A DNA stretch of 48,424 bases, from contig NZ_KB235948.1 in assembly GCF_000332335.1 (NCBI RefSeq), positions 3,287,869-3,336,292 on the forward strand, read 5' to 3'. This DNA comes from Kamptonema formosum PCC 10802. Its GTDB lineage: Bacteria > Cyanobacteriota > Cyanobacteriia > Cyanobacteriales > Oscillatoriaceae. The notes beneath the pieces were generated by a model. The model saw nothing but the letters and a program-made list of their open reading frames with translations. It did no database searches and was not told where the DNA came from. A program made the translations under genes and the position numbers. Each line of letters begins with the position of its first letter. The stretch's first letter is position 1. This document shows positions 1 to 8,500 of the stretch, one piece after another.

Positions 1-470
1 AGTCTCTTTCCAATCGCCAGGAACTTGGCTCTTCTCTTAGCCCGCGTTGGGCGAAGCCCTTCCCGAAGGGTAGGCGGGCTTCGTCTGTATAGCCGCGATT
101 TCCAAGAGACTGTTGGCGAATTGATGTAGGGTAAGACCCCACCCCCAAGTTTCCTCGTTCCCAGCTCAAGCTTGCAGGAGGAAAAACCGCGCAGATTGTG
201 AGAGTCTCGCTCCACTCTTAGCCCGCGTTGGGCGAAGCCCTTCCCGCAGGGTAGGCGGGCTTCGTCTGTATAGCCGCGATTTTCAATCGCCAGGAACTTG
301 GCCAACTAGCCAGAGGTCTAACCCCTCACGAATTCGCCAACAGCTTCTTTCCAATCGCCAGGAACTAGGCTAATCGCCGACGAACTAGCTTGATAGTCTA
401 ACCCCCCGTTAATTCGCCAACAGCTTCTTTCCAATCGCCTGGAAATTAACAAAGTAGCAAACCTCAATCC
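1..470. repeat. Interspersed repeat block with nested hairpins
   Basis: No gene is seen here. A ~67-bp unit occurs at about 36-103 and 217-283: it opens CTTAGCCCGCG, carries a small hairpin insert (GGGCGAAGCCC followed by CCCGAAGGG or CCCGCAGGG), then GGCGGGCTTCGTCTGTATAG. Around it the phrases CAATCGCCAGGAACT and AATTCGCCAACAGCTTC recur several times. A third copy of the unit at about 30075-30112 lacks the hairpin insert. This looks like a decaying interspersed repeat family. Confidence 0.75.
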
Positions 471-471
471 C

Positions 472-1326
472 TCACACCGGCGGCAATTCCAGCGGAATCG
501 CCCCCAGCAAACCCTTGCGAAAATCAGTCAGCAACTGGCGCGACGCCCGCTCCACATCTCCCTGATATTTCAAGCGAGCCACACCCTGCACGTACTCCTC
601 ACCCGTCATCGAGATCGCGTCTAATTCATAGCGCGACTTTAACATATCTAGCGACACCACCCCCTCACTCGTCGCCTCCAAATAAGTCAGAAAATCCACC
701 AGCTCAGCAGCCACCAAATAATTGTCGTAAGACGCCTCGCCAATATCGTCACAAATCGCCAACTTAATCGCATCTTCCTGACTGTCAATCTTCACCGGAA
801 TCACCCCCGGCGCATCCAGCAACTCAATCTCCTCAGAAATCCGCACCCAGCGCAACTGGCGCGTCACACCGGCACGCGCCGCACTCTCCACGACGCGCCG
901 GTTCAGCAGCCGGTTAATCAGAGCCGATTTCCCCACATTGGGAAAGCCAATCGCCACCGCACGCACCGCCCTCGGCAACATCCCCCGCTCGCTCCGCTTG
1001 CGGTTCACCGCCACACCGGCAGCTTGAGCCGCCTTCGCCACCGCCTTGACACCTTGACCGTTTTGTGCGTTGGTGAAAAACGGCGTTTCTCCCTGCGCCC
1101 GGAACCACTCCTCCCAGCGCTGGCGTGCCGGTGGGGAAATCATATCGAGCCGGTTGACCACCAGCACCCGAGTTTTCCCGCCCACCCACTGGGGCACTTG
1201 CGGGTGGTGCGTGGCCAGAGGAATGCGGGCATCCCGGACCTCCAGCACCACATCCACGAGTTTTAACTGTTCCTTGAGCGCCTTCTCAGCCTTAGCAATA
1301 TGGCCTGGATACCACTGAATGGTCAT
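472..1326 (-). CDS. rbgA: Circularly permuted ribosome-assembly GTPase, YlqF/RbgA family
   Basis: The 284-residue product is a cytoplasmic GTPase of the YlqF/RbgA family, which acts in late assembly of the 50S ribosomal subunit. The G motifs are in permuted order: G4 NRLD at 58-61, G1 GFPNVGKS at 127-134, G2 Thr in GVT near 155 and G3 DAPG at 171-174. The start is ATG at 1326 (MTIQWYPGHIAKAEKAL), which matches the family N-terminus. The frame stays open upstream to 1620, but that stretch is made of intergenic repeats and is not family-like. It is transcribed towards the repeat block at the window edge. Family membership is secure; the exact role in this organism is inferred. Confidence 0.93.
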   Translation of the reverse strand: MTIQWYPGHIAKAEKALKEQLKLVDVVLEVRDARIPLATHHPQVPQWVGGKTRVLVVNRLDMISPPARQRWEEWFRAQGETPFFTNAQNGQGVKAVAKAAQAAGVAVNRKRSERGMLPRAVRAVAIGFPNVGKSALINRLLNRRVVESAARAGVTRQLRWVRISEEIELLDAPGVIPVKIDSQEDAIKLAICDDIGEASYDNYLVAAELVDFLTYLEATSEGVVSLDMLKSRYELDAISMTGEEYVQGVARLKYQGDVERASRQLLTDFRKGLLGAIPLELPPV

Positions 1327-1339
1327 GGGTAACACCAAT

Positions 1340-1595
1340 TTTGGATTTTCCCCTCGTTCCCTCGTTCCCAGGCTCTGCCTGGGAATGCTCTGCGGGAGGC
1401 TCTGCCTCCCGAACCCCTCGTAACCCCTCGTAACCCCTCGTTCCCCTCGTTTCCTGGCTCCCTGGCTCCCCTCCCCCAGGCACGAGGCAATGGCGTTCCC
1501 ACTTAAACGACGCAGACGAGGCAGAGCCTCTGGAATGGCGTTCCCAGGCGGAGCCTGGGAACGAGAATATAACAGCCGAGGAACGAGAAACAGGA
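1340..1595. repeat. Short palindromic repeats (CTCGTTCCCAGGCTCTGCCTGGGAA type)
   Basis: Between rbgA and the usp gene lie several copies of CCTCGTTCCC, TCTGCCTGGGAA and GGAGGCTCTGCCTCC. The tract CCCCTCGTAA repeats in tandem near 1415-1445. Related palindromes occur near 27370-27395 and 43880-43935. They look like ordinary dispersed intergenic repeats; nothing suggests coding. Confidence 0.7.
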
Positions 1596-2009
1596 CTAAG
1601 GGACAACCAGCACTGGACACGGAGACAGGTTGATCACCCGAACGGTAACGCTTTCAGCGGCTCCTTCCTCAGTCAGCCCCATTCCCCGGAAGCCCATGAT
1701 AATTAAATCTGCGCCAATTTCGTCCGCCACATCACAGATTGTAAACGCCGGCTTGCCTTCGCGCTCAATGGATTGGGCCTCTATCCCCTGCTGGGCAAAC
1801 ATCTTTTGGGCGCTCTTGAGCAGTTCCGCAATCGCTTCTGGGGAGCTCATCGGCTCCGCCGGCGGCGCTGCCTCCCCAGCCCCCGGCACTTGCACCACAG
1901 ACAGCAGCACCAGGCGGCTGCCATAGGTTTTGACCACGTTGACAACCGTATCAGCGGCTTCGCGGGACTCTCGGCTTTGATCTATCGGAAAAAGAACAGT
2001 CTTAAACAT
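1596..2009 (-). CDS. Universal stress protein, UspA family
   Basis: The 137-residue product begins [19 protein letters not shown] and ends in a CPVLVVP strand, the typical single-domain Usp fold. The usual G-x2-G-x9-G-S/T nucleotide motif is only partly kept: GFRGMG is present but the last Gly is Glu (GAAESVTV), so ATP binding is uncertain. The start is ATG at 2009, preceded by a TAGGGGTG ribosome-binding region; a longer frame to 2060 would add 17 residues foreign to the family. It is divergent from pgk, so 2010-2180 must hold both promoters. The family call is firm, the physiological role is not. Confidence 0.88.
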   Translation of the reverse strand: MFKTVLFPIDQSRESREAADTVVNVVKTYGSRLVLLSVVQVPGAGEAAPPAEPMSSPEAIAELLKSAQKMFAQQGIEAQSIEREGKPAFTICDVADEIGADLIIMGFRGMGLTEEGAAESVTVRVINLSPCPVLVVP

Positions 2010-2167
2010 AACACCCCTATCCAGGACACACTCTTCGATAAAATGTTCTCGGCGAACCACCCGGTAGATTTCGTTATCACCGTCCAGTTTGGGCCTTGCA
2101 TCAGGGCAGAAGTGGGAGCGACCGTTAGCGCACTGTTTGGGTGGAAATCAGACGATTTGACGCAATT

Positions 2168-2173
2168 AGGAGG
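2168..2173 (+). promoter_or_regulatory. Ribosome-binding site setting the GTG start of pgk
   Basis: AGGAGG lies 7 nt before GTG at 2181. It decides the start in a frame that otherwise runs open for 136 codons upstream. Confidence 0.85.
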
Positions 2174-2180
2174 TTTATCC

Positions 2181-3383
2181 GTGCCCAAGAAAACTGTAGC
2201 AAATTTGTCGGCATCCGATTTGGCCGGCAAGCGCGTGCTGGTGCGTGCCGACTTCAACGTGCCGCTCGACGAGGCCGGCAATATTACCGATGATACCCGC
2301 ATCCGGGCGGCTCTGCCGACTATCCAGGATTTAACCGGCAAGGGAGCCAAAGTCATCCTGTGCAGCCACTTCGGACGTCCCAAAGGCGTAGACGACAAGC
2401 TGCGCCTGACGCCGGTGGCCAAGCGCCTTTCCGAATTGCTGGGCCAAGAAGTCATCAAGTGCGACGACTGCATCGGCGAGGAAGTGGCCAGTAAAGTCGG
2501 TGCCATGCAAGATGGCCAAGTCGCCTTGCTGGAAAACGTCCGCTTCTACAAAGAAGAAGAAAAGAACGACCCCGAATTCGCCCAAAAACTGGCCTCCGTT
2601 GCCGACTTGTACGTCAACGACGCCTTTGGCACCGCTCACCGCGCCCACGCTTCCACCGAAGGCGTCACCCACTACCTGAAGCCCTCCGTCGCCGGCTACC
2701 TGATCGAAAAAGAGCTGCAGTACCTGCAAGCTGCCATTGAGAACCCCCAGCGCCCCCTGGCTGCCATCATCGGCGGTTCCAAGGTGTCCAGCAAAATTGG
2801 CGTCATTGAAACCCTGCTGGAGAAGTGCGACAAGCTGCTGATTGGCGGCGGCATGATCTTCACCTTCTACAAAGCTCGCGGGCTGAGCGTCGGCAAGTCT
2901 CTCGTCGAAGAGGACAAGCTGGAACTCGCCAAAACCCTGGAAGCCAAAGCCAAAGAGCGGGGCGTCGCATTCCTCTTGCCCACCGATGTCGTCGTTGCCG
3001 ACAAGTTCGCGCCGGATGCCGAAGCTCAGACTGTGAGCATTGAAAGCATCCCCGACGGCTGGATGGGCTTGGATATTGGCCCCGACTCCGTGAAGGTGTT
3101 CCAAGAAGCCCTGGCCGATTGCAAAGCCGTAATCTGGAACGGGCCGATGGGCGTGTTCGAGTTCGACAAGTTTGCGGTTGGCACCGAAGCGATCGCCCGC
3201 ACCCTGGCGGATCTCACCCCGAAGGGCACCACCACCATCATCGGCGGTGGCGACTCCGTGGCGGCTGTGGAAAAGGTGGGCTTAGCTGACAAAATGAGCC
3301 ACATCTCCACCGGCGGCGGTGCGAGCTTGGAGCTGCTGGAAGGCAAAGTCCTGCCTGGAATTGCCGCCCTCGACGAAGCCTAA
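2181..3383 (+). CDS. pgk: Phosphoglycerate kinase
   Basis: The 400-residue product catalyses the reversible transfer of phosphate between 1,3-bisphosphoglycerate and ADP, in glycolysis and in the Calvin cycle. It has the N-terminal VRADFNVP substrate-binding motif, the GRPKG loop, LIGGGM near the hinge and the C-terminal GGGDSVAA and [11 protein letters not shown] nucleotide-binding motifs, and is of normal length. The start is GTG at 2181 ([19 protein letters not shown]), fixed by a perfect AGGAGG at 2168-2173. The frame is open far upstream over the divergent usp gene, but that stretch is a shadow. A HIP1 octamer lies near 3190. Confidence 0.98.
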   Translation: MPKKTVANLSASDLAGKRVLVRADFNVPLDEAGNITDDTRIRAALPTIQDLTGKGAKVILCSHFGRPKGVDDKLRLTPVAKRLSELLGQEVIKCDDCIGEEVASKVGAMQDGQVALLENVRFYKEEEKNDPEFAQKLASVADLYVNDAFGTAHRAHASTEGVTHYLKPSVAGYLIEKELQYLQAAIENPQRPLAAIIGGSKVSSKIGVIETLLEKCDKLLIGGGMIFTFYKARGLSVGKSLVEEDKLELAKTLEAKAKERGVAFLLPTDVVVADKFAPDAEAQTVSIESIPDGWMGLDIGPDSVKVFQEALADCKAVIWNGPMGVFEFDKFAVGTEAIARTLADLTPKGTTTIIGGGDSVAAVEKVGLADKMSHISTGGGASLELLEGKVLPGIAALDEA

Positions 3384-3695
3384 TTCCGTGACAGCCGGAG
3401 CCTGGTTCCAGATATTATCTGCCTTGTGCGGATATCTTTTGTAAACCCGTTCGTGCTGATTCTTGCCAGAAGTAGGGTGCGTTCCCCAGAGCGGAACGCA
3501 CCCTACAAGTTGCTAAGAAACACTCATATTATTTAGGGATTGAGAAACCCCGGCGCTTGTAGGGGCGTGCCACCCACAAAGACCGCCCCTTGCGGGTTTA
3601 TCAGCCGCCATTCACTCAACTGAGAGCCGCGCTCTCACCGGCAGCCTCACTTCATAGCAGTTCTTTCTTTGAATTTTCTCAGCAATTTATTATTG
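3384..3695. repeat. Intergenic region with a perfect 14-bp hairpin
   Basis: GTAGGGTGCGTTCC at 3472-3485 pairs perfectly with its reverse complement at 3493-3506 around a 7-nt loop. No T-run follows, so it is more likely a dispersed palindromic repeat than a terminator. A related GGGTGCGTTCCGC string appears near 47479. No gene is seen in this gap. Confidence 0.7.
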
Positions 3696-4322
3696 CTAAT
3701 AAGGATAATCTGGCGGGTCAACTTGCCGCCCCCGAATGCGCGGGGGCAGAAACTCAGAGCGCCCTTTCGGAGGCATCGGGTGCCCGGAGTTGAAGGGCTG
3801 AATCACTTGCACTGTGCGGGGGGAGCGCTGCTGCTGCCAGATCAAAACGAATACCGCCGCCAGAATAATGCCAACAATAATTGTTAGCACCATACCGGCC
3901 AGCGCCCAAACTATCCCCAAAACCATTTGATTTGCCGGCTGCTGAGCGGGAGCAGGTGCCGGCACTGGGTTGCTCTTGACGCTGAGGGCATTTTCTTTCA
4001 GCTGCGCCGTCAGAGCCTCAATCTGCCGCTGCTGGCTCTGCATGATATCTTTCAGCTGCGCCATATCATTGCGCTGATCTTCGAGCCGGTCTTTCAGCCG
4101 CTCCACATCCAGCCGCTGCTCCGGATTGCAGGCAGTGGCAGCCGGTGTGGCAGCCGGTGGCGGCGGCAAAGACGTACTTGCAGAGGGCAGAGCCGGCGGC
4201 GCGGGGGGCAGCGCGGAATTGGGCAGATAAGATGGATCTAAATTCAATCCTCCCTTGAGCAAGACAAGAGCCGCAAGCCCAGTGAAGGCAGCTCCGGCCA
4301 AAAATGCTATACTATCACTCAT
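3696..4322 (-). CDS. Two-TM membrane protein with central coiled coil, unknown function
   Basis: I do not recognise a named family. The 208-residue product starts MSDSIAFLAGAAFTGLAAL, an N-terminal hydrophobic segment at about residues 4-22. A Pro/Ala-rich linker follows, then a charged Gln-rich heptad region (about 70-108, RLDVERLKDRLEDQRNDMAQ onward) likely to be a coiled coil, a second Pro/Ala linker and a strong transmembrane segment (about 133-160). The tail is basic and Pro-rich. The start chosen is ATG at 4322, with AAGG a few bases upstream; an ATG at 4355 would add 11 residues. It lies downstream of, and on the same strand as, the kinase-like genes, about 580 bp away. A role in envelope organisation is only a guess. 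Confidence 0.7.
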   Translation of the reverse strand: MSDSIAFLAGAAFTGLAALVLLKGGLNLDPSYLPNSALPPAPPALPSASTSLPPPPAATPAATACNPEQRLDVERLKDRLEDQRNDMAQLKDIMQSQQRQIEALTAQLKENALSVKSNPVPAPAPAQQPANQMVLGIVWALAGMVLTIIVGIILAAVFVLIWQQQRSPRTVQVIQPFNSGHPMPPKGRSEFLPPRIRGRQVDPPDYPY

Positions 4323-4745
4323 CGACCTTGCCTTTGAACCACGACTTGACCACATTCAACTGACGCACTGCGACTCTCATCACTTTAACCCTACTGCAGG
4401 TTAACAGTTCAGCGGAGCCGCCGGCATCTTTTGCCAGTGTCTGACCGGCATCCCCTTTTTATAGGATATCGGGTAAATTGTCATTAAAAAAACTCACCCC
4501 CTCACCGCCGGCACTCATGGGAGAGACGAGAAACAATCCAATCTTTTTCTTACTTTCCCTCTCCGCTTCTGGGAGGGGGGTGGGGTGGCGAGGGGCAAAA
4601 AAAGTTTGATTAATAAACCGGACATGATATTACAGCAATGTTATGGGAACCGGATACATCGCGTCTTGTGCGGCTGCCGGTGGCGGGCCAATTGCGCCTG
4701 CCGCCAGGGAGCGGACCGCCGGTAGGGCACTATCCCAACTACAAA

Positions 4746-4893
4746 CTAGGGCTAAAGTAGGGGCGGGTTTACCAGCATCTGAACTGAGCAGCAGAGTTCT
4801 TGGATAAACCCGCCCCTACTAGGGCTAAAGTAGGGGCGAGTTTACCAGCATCTGAACTGAGCAGCAGAGTTCTTGGATAAACCCGCCCCTAGG
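4746..4893. repeat. Tandem 73-bp hairpin repeat, two copies
   Basis: Two copies (4746-4818 and 4819 to about 4893) share the same 73-bp unit. Each carries a long palindrome, GTAGGGGCGGGTTTA (4758-4772) with TAAACCCGCCCCTAC (4805-4819) in copy 1. A diverged third copy of the hairpin is at 11664-11725. Two TTTGGGCATTAGCCCAACT repeats follow at about 4897-4945, the second running into the end of the next gene. The remainder of 4323-4745 shows no gene. Confidence 0.85.
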
Positions 4894-4939
4894 AACTTTT
4901 GGGCATTAGCCCAACTGCAAACTTTGGGCATTAGCCCAA

Positions 4940-6769
4940 CTACAAACGGTCGGTTGTGGCTTCCCCAACCGAGGCGCTGCCAACTTCTTTGGTGATGAAA
5001 GCGGCAAGCTCCACCGCCAGTGACCGGTTGGCAAAGGCAGCCACCTCAATATACGCCCTGTCCTCCCCCCCCTGCCTGACCGAGGCATTCGGGCAATAGG
5101 ACAGAATCTGAACGTACTTCTCCTTGCTGTACTCAACCAAAACCGGATACCGCGCTGTTGCCCCACCCGGATCGGGATTGCTGCAGGAGCGGCGGGGGCT
5201 GCCGGCTGCCGGTGGGCCCACTTTGGCGCGACCGGCAGCGCCGGCGATTGAATCCGCGAACGCCTGAGCCTGGAATCGATTGGCAAAAGAAGCAACCTGG
5301 ATAAAGGTTTCGCTCGCCTCTCCCCCGAACACAATAAAGGTGTCGCGACAGTACCCCGACTGCACCCGCTTCAGGGTGTCAGGGCTGTACTCCACCAAAA
5401 CCGGATACCAAGTGCCAGCCCCACCGCCCTCTGGCTCTTGACACAATTTTCGCGGGAAATACTCGCTCAAGCTAATCTCCAGTTTGTACTGGCTCTGGCT
5501 CACTCCCTTGACAGGGCGGACCTGAATCGAGTAATCTCCAGATGCGAACAGCCCCCCTTTCCAGCTTTGCGCCGGCACCTTTGGGTCGTTAATCGGTTGC
5601 GAGTTGGGGTTGAGTACCGTCACCGACACCCCCGTGCCGGTAGCTGAAGCGCTTAACTGCTGCCCGAAAAGCCCAGAAATGCTGTAGGTGCGGGTTTCGT
5701 TTGCTCTCACACTCCCCTCAACGGCGGCTGTTTGGTTGGGCGCTAGATCCACCGGCTCAGGAGGGGCGAGCCCTAGGCGACTGGAGGTTGCCAATGGTGA
5801 CGGCTTTCCTGGATTGAAAACTAGGTTCAGCACCCCCCAACTGCCAGCGCCAACCGCCAAAACCAGACCGGCGGTGATTGCAAACGCCCAAGAAATAGGC
5901 CAGTTGGGGCGATTCAGAACCGGCTGCCGGCCTTTGGGGGTTGGGACTTTCAGCCTCCGCTGCTCTGGGAGCGCTTGTTTTGCCGGCACATCGCCAGCGG
6001 AAGTCCTGTCACTGAGCATCCGGTTGAGAATCTCAGCAAATTTAGGACTGACCGGCGCTATTTGCTGCCAGTCTCCAACCTTTCCGCTGCTGTCGGTCAG
6101 ATCAGCGGCGTTTTTGCCGGTGAGCAGGACAATCGCTGTCAGCGCTAGGGAATAGAGATCGCTGTTGGGGGAGGCAGCGCCAGAAGGGGCAAGCAAGTCC
6201 TGTTGCGGTTTGCCGGCGGCTGTCTGGGAGGACGCCAGTTCCTTTTCTGCAGCGAGTTCGATCAGCACCGGCAGCCCCGTCTGACTCCTAGATCCTTCAC
6301 TGTGCTGTGCCGGCAAGATAATATTCTCTGGCAAGATATTTCCGTGGGCGATCCCCATTTCGTGGAGGAAGTTCAGCACCGGCAGCACTTTTTGCAGCAA
6401 TTGCAGCACTTCTGCTTCCGAGAGAGCGCCGCCGGCTGCTGTGCGCAGGGAAAGCAGACTGCGATAGCTTGTGCCCTCAACGTAGTCCCGCACTAAAAAC
6501 AGGTGTCCATCTTCCTCAAACGTCGTGCGGTACTGGGGAATTTGCGGGTGTTCGATGCGGTAGAGGTGAGAGGCTCGCTCTCGCAATTGCTCGCCAGACA
6601 CGGGGGAGCCGGTCGCGCCCTTTGGCTTCAATTCCTTGAGAACGCACAGCGCGTTCGAGCGTTCTTGGTCTTTGGCCAGATAGGTGCGGCCCGACTCCCC
6701 CTGACCCAAAAGGTCAATCAAATAGTAGCGGTTTTGCAAAACAGTCCCGAGGGGAAGGGGTAGCGGCAT
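4940..6769 (-). CDS. Membrane-anchored Ser/Thr pseudokinase with C-terminal SPOR-like repeats
   Basis: The 609-residue product has a protein-kinase fold at about 10-260. The Gly-rich loop (LGQGESGRTYLAKD, 21-34) and Lys45 (CVLKEL) are kept. The catalytic HRD is HGN (142-144, HGNILPEN), and the DFG metal-binding motif is replaced by ELA (171-173, LPVLIELAAEKE). Loss of both Asp residues predicts little or no phosphotransfer. A transmembrane segment lies at about 285-310. A PPC-like beta domain (about 335-430) follows, then two related units, each with YPVLVEYS and a SPOR-like strand (IQVASFANRFQAQAFA and IEVAAFANRSLAVELA). It probably senses or scaffolds at the envelope. It follows the active kinase and a small gene on the same strand. 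The pseudokinase call rests directly on the residues seen; the SPOR assignment is by pattern. Confidence 0.9.
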   Translation of the reverse strand: MPLPLPLGTVLQNRYYLIDLLGQGESGRTYLAKDQERSNALCVLKELKPKGATGSPVSGEQLRERASHLYRIEHPQIPQYRTTFEEDGHLFLVRDYVEGTSYRSLLSLRTAAGGALSEAEVLQLLQKVLPVLNFLHEMGIAHGNILPENIILPAQHSEGSRSQTGLPVLIELAAEKELASSQTAAGKPQQDLLAPSGAASPNSDLYSLALTAIVLLTGKNAADLTDSSGKVGDWQQIAPVSPKFAEILNRMLSDRTSAGDVPAKQALPEQRRLKVPTPKGRQPVLNRPNWPISWAFAITAGLVLAVGAGSWGVLNLVFNPGKPSPLATSSRLGLAPPEPVDLAPNQTAAVEGSVRANETRTYSISGLFGQQLSASATGTGVSVTVLNPNSQPINDPKVPAQSWKGGLFASGDYSIQVRPVKGVSQSQYKLEISLSEYFPRKLCQEPEGGGAGTWYPVLVEYSPDTLKRVQSGYCRDTFIVFGGEASETFIQVASFANRFQAQAFADSIAGAAGRAKVGPPAAGSPRRSCSNPDPGGATARYPVLVEYSKEKYVQILSYCPNASVRQGGEDRAYIEVAAFANRSLAVELAAFITKEVGSASVGEATTDRL

Positions 6770-7615
6770 GGCAACTCAGCTGACTCTGGCGTGAAATGTG
6801 CGTAAAAGGGAACCGGATCGAGTCTAATCCAAATTTCTGTCCCTTATGGCACTGAATCCAAAATTCTCAGCAGCTCGGGGCGGAGCCTTGCCGGCGGGGA
6901 TTGCCGGCGCGCAGGGGCGGGAAACCCGCTCGAAGAATTTTTGCATTTAATTTGCTCTATTCCTCTCTCTGCCCCGTTCCCTTGCCGGCAGTGAACCTCC
7001 CTTATCGCAGCCATTCAACGCTGCTATCGAGGATCTGCCCCCTTACTAACACAAGCAGATTAAGAGCATAACATTCCTATGTCGGCAGAGCGCTTGAAAT
7101 GTCGCTCGACCGGCCCCTGTTTTTGTAAAGATTTATTAAAACGCCCGGAATATCATCCGCAATTTCACGCAAGAGCCCCGCTCGTGAGAGTTTTTGGGCG
7201 GCACCGGCATGGGGGGCTGCCGGCGGTAGCGCGCTCGCAGGGAGGCGATAAATCGCGCCTGAGAGCTGAGTTATAAAGAAAAGATGAAGGCACAAGAAAC
7301 CGGGTTTTTGAAAGAAACCCGGTTTCTCTACCGGTTTATGGCTCCCTGCCGGCTTAACAATTATAACAGTATTCACTTAGTTTCTGACAGTAAAACAGGG
7401 GGGACGCCTGTCCTACGCCTTTTATCCCGAGGCCACTGATGTCCTAAGCGGCTACCGGTAAGGAGACTGCCCCCGTTTCTGGCTTCTTCACTTTTATTGA
7501 CAAACACTCTTTTATCTCATGGCGTTGAACTGCCACAATTCAGCAGCCCATGCCCCATGCCCCATGCCCCATACCCTATGGCAGAGATATTATGGCTGTT
7601 CAACCTGACGTGATA
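6770..7615. other. Long intergenic region without a recognisable gene
   Basis: This 846-bp gap holds one AGAAACCGGG/CCCGGTTTCT hairpin repeat at 7295-7327, a CGCCTGTCCTACGCC-type repeat near 7405, and a CCCATGCCCC tandem tract near 7549-7572. Open frames at 7077-7376 (minus) and 7079-7276 (plus) have no family features and are built partly from repeats. Confidence 0.6.
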
Positions 7616-8047
7616 TTAAAGCTCTTGTAGAGACGACCCAGCAGATTTTTTAATCTTTCCGTTCAGTGAGGAAAGCGGCGGAGCGTAACCGCCTTCAGAG
7701 TTTCTCACACTGGCTCTGCGGGCCTGCCTTTCAGCTTCAGATTCTGCTGGGAACGGCAGAATGGGATTTTGATATTTGGCAGATGCGCCGCTGGGAATTG
7801 GGAGTTGTTTTTCCGGCAGGTTCAAGTCTTTGCTCTCGCGCCACAGCGTCAACTTTCCCTCGCTTTCCACAATCAGGCACAGAATATCTGATCTGAGATA
7901 TTTATTGCAAGTTGCGAGCGCCTCTTGCCGGTCTTGTTGCGAAAAAGATTGACCTTTTGTAAAGATTGTGTTATTGAACGCCATTTGGGATGCTGCCTGG
8001 AAGGCAAACCCCTGAAGCTCTAATTCTTCGACACGCAGCACTAGCAC
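7616..8047 (-). CDS. Small hypothetical protein, possible roadblock-like or stress-related
   Basis: The 143-residue product is soluble and not recognised. Its first ~75 residues read as an alternating strand/helix domain (LATCNKYLRSDILCLIVESE, then GKLTLWRES), a pattern seen in small signalling or profilin-like folds. The rest is a low-complexity Pro/Ser/Glu-rich tail (PFPAESEAERQARRASVRNS). The start is GTG at 8047, supported by GGGGGAG about 7 nt upstream. It lies between two kinase-like genes on the same strand, so a partner role is possible, but it is over 400 bp from each. I assign no function. Confidence 0.6.
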   Translation of the reverse strand: MLVLRVEELELQGFAFQAASQMAFNNTIFTKGQSFSQQDRQEALATCNKYLRSDILCLIVESEGKLTLWRESKDLNLPEKQLPIPSGASAKYQNPILPFPAESEAERQARRASVRNSEGGYAPPLSSLNGKIKKSAGSSLQEL

Positions 8048-8283
8048 AACTTTCTCCCCCCGCTTATACGTATTTTACCAAGATTTTACAATGCTAGCTC
8101 ACATTTCGCTGAGTGTTCTCCGTGAGAATGCGGAAGTGTCAGAGTTCGTATTTTTACGCAGAGGCCGAGGTCGCTGTGCTGAGGCATGGCCCGATGGGCG
8201 TGGGGCGTGGGGCATTGAGGATAGGGCATGGGGCATGGGGCGTGGGGCTGACGCGCATGGGGTAAAACAATCAATCCCCAATC
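8048..8283. repeat. Short tandem GCATGGGG/GCGTGGGG repeat tract
   Basis: At about 8185-8262 variants of GGGCATGG and GGGCGTGG run in tandem, the heptamer-like short repeats common in cyanobacterial intergenic DNA. Sister tracts are near 7549-7572, 8424-8500 and 39510-39612. The open frames on both strands here are repeat-derived. Confidence 0.75.
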
Positions 8284-8380
8284 TATAGCGGTTTTCAGTT
8301 GGATGAAGTAGATGCCAGAAACCCGGTTTCTTAAAGAAACCGGGTTTCTCAGTACCTCACTTTCGATGAAAACCGCTATA
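8284..8380. mobile_element. 97-bp MITE-like element with 13-bp perfect terminal inverted repeats
   Basis: The ends are TATAGCGGTTTTC (8284-8296) and GAAAACCGCTATA (8368-8380), perfect inverted repeats. The interior holds an AGAAACCCGG/CCGGGTTTCT hairpin at 8317-8349. A reversed near-copy of the first 68 bp lies at about 27893-27960. Small size, TIRs and absence of coding fit a non-autonomous miniature element. Mobility is inferred. Confidence 0.55.
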
Positions 8381-8423
8381 AAATCCCCAATTCAAAATCC
8401 GGGCATCCAAAATCCGGGCATCC

Positions 8424-8500
8424 CCCAATGCCCAGAGCCCAATGCCCAGCGCCCAATGCTTCATGCCCAGTGCTTCATGCCAGGTGCCCAGTGCCCAAAA
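8424..8500. repeat. CCCAATGCCCA-type short tandem repeats
   Basis: Imperfect repeats of CCCAATGCCCAG, CATGCCCAG and CAGTGCCCA run up to the stop codon of the downstream kinase gene. They look non-coding. Confidence 0.75.

Noticed and set aside
7077-7376. Overlapping open frames on opposite strands upstream of the pseudokinase
   Set aside because: One includes a dispersed AAACCCGG hairpin repeat; neither has a ribosome-binding site or protein-like composition.
8185-8262. CRISPR-like or coding interpretation of the GCATGGGG tract
   Set aside because: The repeat unit is about 7 bp with no spacers, and the same tract type recurs in other gaps; it is an ordinary short tandem repeat.
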